From the NCBI GenBank assembly GCA_030828025.1, contig JAURDG010000091.1, positions 1 through 6,029 on the forward strand: DNA of 6,029 nucleotides, in the 5' to 3' direction. Shown in pieces: positions 1-5,510 of the stretch; the first letter of the stretch is position 1; the number at the start of each line of letters is the position of its first letter. The position numbers were made by a program, and so were the translations under genes. This DNA comes from Flavobacteriaceae bacterium. GTDB lineage: Bacteria; Bacteroidota; Bacteroidia; Flavobacteriales; Flavobacteriaceae. The notes beneath the pieces are model-generated. The model searched no databases, was not told where the DNA came from, and saw nothing but the letters and a program-made list of their open reading frames with translations.

Positions 1-831
1 AAAAATGATTTTGCTGCGCTCCTAGAAAGCCCAGAAGAAAACTACTCAAATGGACTACTGCAATCAGAAAGCGAGTCAGGAAAATGCAAGGTAATTTGCT
101 ACTCGCCAAATCACGGCTTAACACTTCCGCTTATGGAAGTCAAGGATATTGTGGATGTAGTAAAACTTTGGCAAAAGGAGTACGCAGAATTGGGTAATGA
201 CCCAAACATTAACCATGTGCAAATCTTTGAAAACAAAGGGGCAATTATGGGTTGTTCAAATCCGCACCCGCATGGGCAAATTTGGGCGCAACGTTCGATT
301 CCACAAGAAGTACAGAAAAAGGTGGTGCAACAAAATAACTATTGGGACAGCAATAAGAAAAGTTTACTGGGTGATTACCTCCAACAAGAGCTCAATGCCA
401 ATGAGCGTATTGTTTTGGAAAACGAAACTTTTGTTACTTTAGTTCCTTATTGGGCAGTTTGGCCATTTGAAACAATGATTATTCCAAAAAGACATATACG
501 TTCCATACTTGAATTAACAGAAAAAGAAGTAACGGATTACGCCTGTATGTTGAAGACATTGACCATCAAGTACGATAACTTATTTGAGACCTCGTTTCCT
601 TACTCTGCAGGCATTCATCAAGCACCCACAGATGGAAAAGGAAATCGCCACTGGCATATGCACATGTCGTTTTATCCACCCCTACTTCGTGCTGCAGATG
701 TGAAGAAATTTATGGTAGGCTATGAAATGTTTGCCAACCCACAACGAGATATAACGGCAGAGCAAGCCGCACAACGACTCATCGAGTGTAGTGATTTACA
801 CTATTCAAAAAAAACTAACAACAACCAGTAA
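1..831 (+). CDS. galT: Galactose-1-phosphate uridylyltransferase, 5'-truncated by the window edge
   Basis: GalT transfers UMP from UDP-glucose to galactose-1-phosphate in the cytoplasmic Leloir pathway. The open frame runs from base 1 without a stop, so the Met codon at 133 is internal and not the start. From my memory of E. coli GalT (348 residues), the visible 276 codons begin near its residue 77. Visible motifs, numbered from the first codon in the window, are SPNH with zinc-type His38, then GCSNPHPHGQIW with zinc-type His89 and nucleophile His91 (bases 271-273), and the C-terminal FYPPLLR and KFMVGYEM. The CxxC zinc pair lies outside the window. At the structural iron site two of four E. 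coli ligands look replaced: Glu182 aligns with Lys107 and His298 with Ser223, while His206 and His221 remain. The symporter gene starts 10 bases after the stop, so the two are probably one operon, likely with galK upstream (inference). Confidence 0.96.
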   Translation, partial: KNDFAALLESPEENYSNGLLQSESESGKCKVICYSPNHGLTLPLMEVKDIVDVVKLWQKEYAELGNDPNINHVQIFENKGAIMGCSNPHPHGQIWAQRSIPQEVQKKVVQQNNYWDSNKKSLLGDYLQQELNANERIVLENETFVTLVPYWAVWPFETMIIPKRHIRSILELTEKEVTDYACMLKTLTIKYDNLFETSFPYSAGIHQAPTDGKGNRHWHMHMSFYPPLLRAADVKKFMVGYEMFANPQRDITAEQAAQRLIECSDLHYSKKTNNNQ

Positions 832-841
832 TTAAGCCATT

Positions 842-2533
842 ATGGATTTTTCAACAATAGACATTACAGTATTTGCCCTGTACGCACTCATCATTTTATC
901 TATTGGCATTTTTGTCTCGCGTCAAAAGAAAGGACAGAGCAAGAGTGCTGAAGACTATTTTTTAGCTGGAAAATCATTGCCTTGGTGGGCAATTGGTGCT
1001 TCACTTATTGCCGCCAATATTTCCGCCGAACAGTTTATTGGCATGTCGGGGTCAGGTTTTGCGCTCGGACTTGCCATCGCCTCTTACGAGTGGATGGCTG
1101 CCATCACGCTACTCGTTGTAGGAAAATACTTTTTACCCATTTTTATAGAAAAAGGGCTATATACCATCCCTGAATTTATTGAAAAACGATACAGCACCAA
1201 CCTCAAAACCATCTTGGCGGTATTTTGGATTGCGCTCTTTGTATTTGTAAACCTAACAACCGTGTTGTACTTAGGCGGCAAAGCACTTGACACCATTATA
1301 GGGACCGGCGATGGAAGCATCTTATTGAACAGCATCATTGGATTGGGACTTTTTGCAGCCGCTTATTCTCTTTGGGGAGGACTTGCGGCTGTGGCATGGA
1401 CCGATGTGGTGCAAGTGGTATTGCTTGTATTTGGAGGTTTGCTGATGGCATACTTTGCCCTTTCTAACGTTACCGATTCTGGCAGTTTTATAGATGGGCT
1501 TAACTATGTGTATGAAAAAGCACCCGAACGTTTTTCGATGATTTTATCCAAAGGCGAAATCATCACGCCGAATAATAAAGACGCTTGGTGGGATTTACCA
1601 GGACTTGCAGTACTTATTGGTGGCATGTGGGTAGCAAACCTTTACTATTGGGGCTTTAATCAATACATTATCCAAAGAACCTTGGCAGCTAAAAGCTTAA
1701 GAGAAGGGCAAAAAGGAATTGTGTTTGCTGCTTTTCTAAAGTTGATTATCCCTATCATCGTCGTGCTTCCTGGTATTATCGCTTATGTGATGAATTTAGA
1801 TCCAGAGACGGGAAATTTGAGCGTTGATCTGCTTAACTCAAGAGGGTTTATAAACCCAGAAAACAACAACATCATTAATGACAATGCAACTCCTTGGTTG
1901 ATTAAAGATTATATTCCCATTGGGCTCAAGGGGCTTATCCTTGCTGCGTTAGCCGCTGCGATTGTATCCTCATTGGCGTCCATGATTAATTCGACCTCAA
2001 CCATTTTTACCATGGATATTTATAAGTCTATGTTCAATAAAAATGCAGGTGACAAGCAAATGGTCACGGTGGGACGCTTAACTGGTCTTGTAGCACTTAT
2101 CATCGCCATGCTGATTGCGCCACAACTCGGAAGTCTTGGGCAAGTATTCCAGTTTATTCAAGAATACACAGGCGTAGTTAGTCCAGGTATTTTGGCGGTG
2201 TTCTTAATGGGACTGTTCTACAAAAAAGCAACCAACAATGCAGCGATTTGGGGTGTGCTATTGTCTATCCCGATTGCCATGTATTTTAAAGTGGCACCCA
2301 ATGGGTGGAGTGATGCGGCCATGTTTGTGAACTTACCGTTTATGCATCAAATGATGCTCACATGTATCGGAACGCTATTGGTGATCGCATTAATCAGTAA
2401 AATCGAGGGCAATCAAGATGACCCAAAAGGCATTGTACTATCCAAAAAGCTATTTGCTACGGACAAAACGTTTAACGTAGCTGCATTTGGGGTGTTGCTT
2501 ATTACAGCACTTTTGTATGCATTGTTTTGGTAG
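842..2533 (+). CDS. Sodium/solute symporter, vSGLT-like sodium/galactose (glucose) transporter
   Basis: This 563-residue inner-membrane symporter of the SSS family couples sodium to sugar import. It is hydrophobic throughout, with about 14 likely membrane segments, and I recognise near-colinear similarity to Vibrio vSGLT. By that alignment, made from memory, the sugar-site residues are conserved: Gln64 (AEQFIG), Glu83 (SYEWM), Asn266 and Tyr269 (ANLYYWGFNQ), Lys300 and Gln440 (IQEYTG). So is the sodium site Ala373, Ser376 and Ser377 (AAAIVSSLASM). It is slightly longer than vSGLT, from extra residues in the loops near 235-250 and 320-350. The C-terminus ends in LYALFW, as in vSGLT. The start at 842 follows galT by 10 bases, has no Shine-Dalgarno sequence, and gives the expected N-terminus, so I accept it. 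Next to galT, galactose is the best guess for substrate. Glucose or another hexose cannot be excluded. Confidence 0.95.
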   Translation: MDFSTIDITVFALYALIILSIGIFVSRQKKGQSKSAEDYFLAGKSLPWWAIGASLIAANISAEQFIGMSGSGFALGLAIASYEWMAAITLLVVGKYFLPIFIEKGLYTIPEFIEKRYSTNLKTILAVFWIALFVFVNLTTVLYLGGKALDTIIGTGDGSILLNSIIGLGLFAAAYSLWGGLAAVAWTDVVQVVLLVFGGLLMAYFALSNVTDSGSFIDGLNYVYEKAPERFSMILSKGEIITPNNKDAWWDLPGLAVLIGGMWVANLYYWGFNQYIIQRTLAAKSLREGQKGIVFAAFLKLIIPIIVVLPGIIAYVMNLDPETGNLSVDLLNSRGFINPENNNIINDNATPWLIKDYIPIGLKGLILAALAAAIVSSLASMINSTSTIFTMDIYKSMFNKNAGDKQMVTVGRLTGLVALIIAMLIAPQLGSLGQVFQFIQEYTGVVSPGILAVFLMGLFYKKATNNAAIWGVLLSIPIAMYFKVAPNGWSDAAMFVNLPFMHQMMLTCIGTLLVIALISKIEGNQDDPKGIVLSKKLFATDKTFNVAAFGVLLITALLYALFW

Positions 2534-2542
2534 ATCTGCGCT

Positions 2543-2777
2543 TTAAAATTTAGAAGTCACCGCCCCTTGTTTGTGCCCCCAAAGGGCAAATAATAAAATA
2601 AAGGCATAACATGGAATAAGGATGTAGTAACTTTCCTTGGCGGCAGTTGCTAGTGCTAATGTGTCTTCCATACCAGCCGCCATCAACACTTCTTTGCCTT
2701 GATCAACTAATCTTCCATATAATGAGGGAATAATGGCACCATAACACTTCCTGCAATTACGGACACAATGATATCGT
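2543..2777 (-). pseudogene. C-terminal remnant of a sugar MFS (FucP/GluP-like) transporter, frameshifted
   Basis: On the minus strand, bases 2740 down to 2543 read 65 codons and a stop: GAIIPSLYGRLVDQ, then ESYYILIPCYAFILLFALWG, ending VTSKF. GAIIP followed by a short loop and a last membrane helix is what I expect at the C-terminus of the fucose/glucose-type sugar permeases of Bacteroidota. Just upstream, bases 2774 to 2740 read IIVSVIAGSVM in another frame, the residues that should precede GAIIP. The frames join at about 2738-2742, where one inserted G (ATG G-GT GCC) would restore continuity, so a single-base deletion (or loss of 4 bases) explains the break. Nothing of the other roughly 330 residues of such a transporter is visible. 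The remnant abuts the GH105 stop codon and converges on the symporter gene. The family assignment is by pattern only. That it is a broken transporter end is more secure than the subfamily. Confidence 0.72.
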
Positions 2778-3980
2778 TTATTTATTGAGTTCTATTGCCG
2801 CCAAAATAAATGGACCTGTTCCTTTTGGGTCATTGTCTTTTTTACGCTCATTTATGTAGTACTCGTATGAACCATCTCTGTAAGGATTACCACCTAAACC
2901 TGCAACTGCACACACTTGGGTTAATGTAATATATCCATTAGCATCTCTTTTTATGAGGTTATTTGTTAAGCCAGCAAAACCTTTTTCAGCTACTGGCAAA
3001 AAAGACGAATCCAAGTACCCTTTATTAACGCCCTTGGCAATGGCGTAAGTAAACATGGCCGTTCCTGATGCTTCTAAATAATTTCCTTCACGATCGCCTT
3101 GATCAGTAACTTGATACCATAGCCCTGATTCATGTTGGTATTTTGATAAGGACTCGGCTAATTCTACAAGATAAGTAACCAATTTAGCATGTCCAGCATG
3201 ATCTTTGGGTAAATAATCTAAAACATCAACCAACGCCATGGCATACCATCCCATAGATCGTGACCAAAAGTTTGGTGATGTTCCTGTATCTGGATTTGCC
3301 CAGGCCATTTTTTTACTTTCATCCCAACCATGGTAGAGCAATCCTGTTTTGGCGTCTTTAGTATGCTTTTGTATTAAATCAAACTGTATGACAATATCAT
3401 CAAAAGACGCACCGTCTTCATATTCATTTGAATAACGGGCATAAAAAGGTGCACCCATATATAAACCATCAAGCCACATTTGATTGGGGTATCTTTTTTT
3501 GTGCCAAAACCCGCCACTAGGCGTTCTTGGTTGGTCTTTTATTTGGCTTCGGATAATTTGTGCCGCCTTCAAAAAACGATTGTCTTTCGTGTCTTTGTGA
3601 ATATCAAATAATATTTTTGCTGGATTGACCATATCAATATTATAATCACTCATTTTATACTTCCAAATCGCACCATCAGTAGCAATAAGGGTATCTGCAT
3701 ATCCATATACGTAATCAAAATAAGCTCTGTTATTCGTCTTTTTATATAACTCCAAAAAAGAGGTTAATACCAGGCCATGAACGTAGTCCCATTTAGGCTT
3801 ATCTCTAAAATCTACTTGAAAGGCTTCAGGATTTCGATACATAATGGATTCTGCCATTTGTATAGACCACGGTTTTGAAGAAATAGATTGACTATTTTGT
3901 CTTGATGTATTTGTAGTACAATCTGTTAAAACAAGTCCGAAAAATGAAAGAAAAATAAGGTTTGTTAATTTGGATTTCAT
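2778..3980 (-). CDS. GH105 unsaturated uronyl (rhamnogalacturonyl) hydrolase, lipoprotein
   Basis: This 400-residue protein of the YteR/GH105 (GH88-like) alpha6/alpha6-barrel family removes 4-deoxy-4,5-unsaturated uronic acid from oligosaccharides made by polysaccharide lyases. The family motifs are in order: IDMVNPAK (Asp116), QMWLDGLYM (Asp171, likely equivalent to the catalytic Asp143 of YteR), LLYHGWD (His218), NFWSRSMGW (Trp239, Arg241, Trp245), GGNPYRDGSYEYY and the terminal GPFILAAIEL. Length and both ends look complete. The N-terminus is a signal peptide ending LVLTDC with Cys21, so it is probably a lipoprotein in the periplasm or on the surface, although Asp just before the lipidated Cys is atypical. 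Its start lies 5 bases after the stop of the 57-codon GH105 relic and it is probably cotranscribed with it and the DUF4861 gene. The polymer is not shown by the sequence. Rhamnogalacturonan/pectin or ulvan are the main options. Confidence 0.93.
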   Translation of the reverse strand: MKSKLTNLIFLSFFGLVLTDCTTNTSRQNSQSISSKPWSIQMAESIMYRNPEAFQVDFRDKPKWDYVHGLVLTSFLELYKKTNNRAYFDYVYGYADTLIATDGAIWKYKMSDYNIDMVNPAKILFDIHKDTKDNRFLKAAQIIRSQIKDQPRTPSGGFWHKKRYPNQMWLDGLYMGAPFYARYSNEYEDGASFDDIVIQFDLIQKHTKDAKTGLLYHGWDESKKMAWANPDTGTSPNFWSRSMGWYAMALVDVLDYLPKDHAGHAKLVTYLVELAESLSKYQHESGLWYQVTDQGDREGNYLEASGTAMFTYAIAKGVNKGYLDSSFLPVAEKGFAGLTNNLIKRDANGYITLTQVCAVAGLGGNPYRDGSYEYYINERKKDNDPKGTGPFILAAIELNK

Positions 3981-3985
3981 AATCT

Positions 3986-4159
3986 TTATAATTTAAGTTC
4001 TACTGCGGTTAAAATAAAAGGACCTAAGCCATGAAGGTTGTCTGTTTTGATTTTTTCAGCAAATGCAAACTCCTTTATAGATTTGTCTTTAGCTTGTTGA
4101 TTGCAAGAAACAAAGAAAAGTACACAAAAAATGATGTATATAAATTGTTTAACCAGCAT
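3986..4159 (-). pseudogene. Intact 57-codon ORF: lipoprotein signal fused to a GH105 C-terminal tail (internal-deletion relic)
   Basis: Minus-strand translation from the ATG at 4159 gives a full signal peptide (MLVKQFIYIIF, then VLFFVSCN with lipobox Cys19), a short linker NQQAKDKSIKEFAFAE, and then KIKTDNLHGLGPFILTAVEL with a final KL and stop. The last 20 or so residues align with the end of the intact GH105 next door (KKDNDPKGTGPFILAAIELNK). I read this as a second, divergent GH105 lipoprotein gene that lost about 1 kb of its middle in frame, joined near residues 29-31. The catalytic barrel is gone, so it cannot be a hydrolase. Its ATG lies inside the last codons of the DUF4861 gene (11-base overlap including the DUF4861 stop), which would allow translational coupling. 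Its stop lies 5 bases before the downstream GH105 start. Whether the small lipoprotein is made is unknown. Confidence 0.75.
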
Positions 4160-5102
4160 CGTTGGTATTTAAATCAGTTAGGACTTCATTAATATAAGTT
4201 ACAAAAGCCTCTTTAGAACCAATCCCTTCGGGCTCTTGCACCCATGAAGCAGCAAAATAGTAGTCAACAACTTGTACGTTTTTTTTGAACACAACTAGGT
4301 GGTCATCATTACCATCTACTAAAGAAGCAACTTGATCGTTTCGATAAAACAAAACCATCCCCAATTCATCGGGAACTAAAGACTGAATACCAAATGTCGC
4401 TATGTAGCTCCATGCGCTATCAATACTATCAGAAGAGATAACCGCTACATCGTGTTTTACGATTCCCGTACACAAGCCTTCAAAAAGAGTTGATCTGTCA
4501 AGCGTTACATGCGTAAGCCTAGAACCAGATTCAATGGATATATCCGCTGCCAAATCTGTAACTATCTTATTTGTCGTCCATCCATGATAGCTTATATTGA
4601 TGGACGATGATTCCAGTTCATTTGAAATAGAAACCAATGTAGAATCTACATTTTTGAAATGATGCACTTCACTTCCATCATAACGCCCAAAAGATCCTAG
4701 CCCAAGTGAATTACCAACTTTTAACACGTCCATGCCCCAGCTTTGCATTTCGTGATAGGAATCAAAACCATCTTGACCGACCTCTTTAAGTACCAATTGA
4801 TTTGTTTTTTTGCCAAATATGTCAATAGCATTTCGCCAATCTAAATACAAACGATATCCTACTTTATCGCTCTCCCAACCTGGACCTTCATATCGAATAA
4901 AATAAGAATGATCTGTATGTTGACTAGGAACTTTTAACTGTTGCACATTATTAAAGACTTGTCCATCGACATACACATTATTGTCCCAGTATCCGCCATC
5001 TGCAATTGAAATTTCGGCATACTGCTGGTATTGGCTTTTGTTGTTTTTTGTCGAGCAGGCCACACTTAATACTAAAAAAGTAATGTATAGTATATTTTTC
5101 AT
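4149..5102 (-). CDS. DUF4861 family lipoprotein of a polysaccharide utilization operon
   Basis: This 317-residue protein matches my memory of the DUF4861 proteins common in Bacteroidota polysaccharide-utilization loci, often beside GH88/GH105 hydrolases. No biochemical function was established to my knowledge. Recognisable blocks are QHTDHSYFIRYEGPGWESDK (61-80), VGYRLYLDWRNAIDIFGKK (81-99), WGMDVLKVGNSLGLGS (122-137), YHGW (172-175), EGLCTGIVKHD (208-218), SLVPDELG (241-248) and a C-terminal ASWVQEPEGI (285-294). Conserved His, Asp and Trp residues hint at carbohydrate binding or catalysis, but this is inference. The signal peptide ends LSVAC (Cys16), a good lipobox, so it is an exported lipoprotein. 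The start at 5102 gives that signal and is the only sensible one. It is first in the minus-strand operon, with a palindromic operator-like site about 30 bases upstream. Length looks complete for the family. Confidence 0.85.
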   Translation of the reverse strand: MKNILYITFLVLSVACSTKNNKSQYQQYAEISIADGGYWDNNVYVDGQVFNNVQQLKVPSQHTDHSYFIRYEGPGWESDKVGYRLYLDWRNAIDIFGKKTNQLVLKEVGQDGFDSYHEMQSWGMDVLKVGNSLGLGSFGRYDGSEVHHFKNVDSTLVSISNELESSSINISYHGWTTNKIVTDLAADISIESGSRLTHVTLDRSTLFEGLCTGIVKHDVAVISSDSIDSAWSYIATFGIQSLVPDELGMVLFYRNDQVASLVDGNDDHLVVFKKNVQVVDYYFAASWVQEPEGIGSKEAFVTYINEVLTDLNTNDAG

Positions 5103-5132
5103 CTTGGATAAATTTAAAAAAGAGGTGTTTAG

Positions 5133-5144
5133 TTAATCGATTGC
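5133..5144. promoter_or_regulatory. Putative LacI-type operator, site 1 (TTAATCGATTGC)
   Basis: A CG-centred palindrome with perfect core AATCGATT (5135-5142) followed by GC, nearly identical to the site at 5311-5322. LacI/GalR-family operators are typically palindromes centred on CG with A/T arms and flanking G/C, such as the form GCAATCGATTGC. It lies about 30 bases before the DUF4861 start codon, where a bound repressor could block transcription. The regulator gene is not in the window, so the family is inferred. Confidence 0.45.
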
Positions 5145-5185
5145 ATAAATATGTAAAAAACTATTTAAATCATACTTCAATACAC

Positions 5186-5237
5186 TTTTATTTTAAAAAT
5201 AAGTAAAAATCAAGTTAAAAAAGATTTTATTTTAAAA
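5186..5237. repeat. 13-base AT direct repeat, two copies 39 bases apart
   Basis: TTTTATTTTAAAA occurs at 5186-5198 and again at 5225-5237 in the divergent intergenic region. The composition is pure A/T in an A/T-rich stretch, so chance is a fair explanation. Curved DNA or a UP-like element is possible but not shown. Confidence 0.4.
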
Positions 5238-5310
5238 TTAGTTTATTAATTTTTAGGATAGTTTTGTAAAGCAATAAAGCAAAAAAATATTTAGTATTTT
5301 TAAATTTTTT

Positions 5311-5322
5311 GTAATCGATTGC
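5311..5322. promoter_or_regulatory. Putative LacI-type operator, site 2 (GTAATCGATTGC)
   Basis: It shares 11 contiguous bases (TAATCGATTGC) with site 1 and is the more symmetric copy, reading TTGTAATCGATTGCTAA over 5309-5325. It sits immediately upstream of the TAACTTTG box at 5327-5334, so a bound protein would cover the promoter of xylB. The core-to-core distance to site 1 is 178 bases, close to 17 helical turns at 10.5 bases per turn, which is compatible with looping by a tetrameric repressor (inference). Confidence 0.5.
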
Positions 5323-5326
5323 TAAT

Positions 5327-5334
5327 TAACTTTG
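5327..5334 (+). promoter_or_regulatory. Candidate xylB promoter -7 box TAACTTTG
   Basis: It matches the Bacteroidota -7 consensus TAnnTTTG exactly. A TTG that could act as the -33 element is at 5309-5311, but the 15-base spacer is shorter than the usual 19 or so, so the match is imperfect. The implied transcript would start near 5341 and carry a leader of roughly 170 bases. A second exact TAnnTTTG (TAGTTTTG) lies at 5259-5266 with no TTG at a good distance. Confidence 0.35.
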
Positions 5335-5510
5335 AATTATGTATTTATAATTTATGATTATGAAAACTTAAATTAGAACCGAATCTATTTGGAATGCGAT
5401 TGATAATATGAAAAAGAGTGGAATGACATGTTACACATTTATCAAGAAGGCTTGCAGTGTATAACCCCTCACGAAAGACGTATTTTCTTTCAACAAACTA
5501 AAATTAACAA

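Larger units (their letters stand above)
5103..5510. promoter_or_regulatory. AT-rich divergent regulatory region between the DUF4861 operon and xylB
   Basis: These 408 bases hold no convincing gene. Bases 5150-5310 are extremely AT-rich with A and T runs. Two near-identical CG-centred palindromes lie at 5133-5144 and 5311-5322, and candidate TAnnTTTG boxes for xylB lie at 5259-5266 and 5327-5334. I found no CAAAnnTA (the same box on the minus strand), so the DUF4861 promoter is not placed. The stretch 5360-5510, the probable xylB leader, is less AT-biased and contains an 18-codon ORF at 5408-5464 (MKKSGMTCYTFIKKACSV) that I do not recognise. It may be a chance ORF, a leader peptide or a decayed gene end. 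Confidence 0.7.

Noticed and set aside
197..442. 81-codon open frame on the + strand in another frame inside galT
   Set aside because: It overlaps the active-site region of galT and its translation resembles no protein, so it is a chance ORF.
1084..1338. 84-codon open frame on the minus strand inside the symporter gene
   Set aside because: It lies wholly within a strongly conserved vSGLT-like coding region and shows no recognisable protein features, so it is an antisense shadow.
2568..2590. Possible hairpin GCCC-CCAAA-GGGC with TTTG/CAAA arms after the symporter stop, resembling a terminator
   Set aside because: The stem is short with a bulge, no T-run follows on the + strand, and the bases are explained as codons of the MFS remnant (LFALWGHKQG on the minus strand).
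5391..5404. A third operator-like stretch GAATGCGATTGATA in the xylB leader
   Set aside because: It shares only the CGATTG half with the two good sites and the palindrome is broken, so it is not reported as a site.
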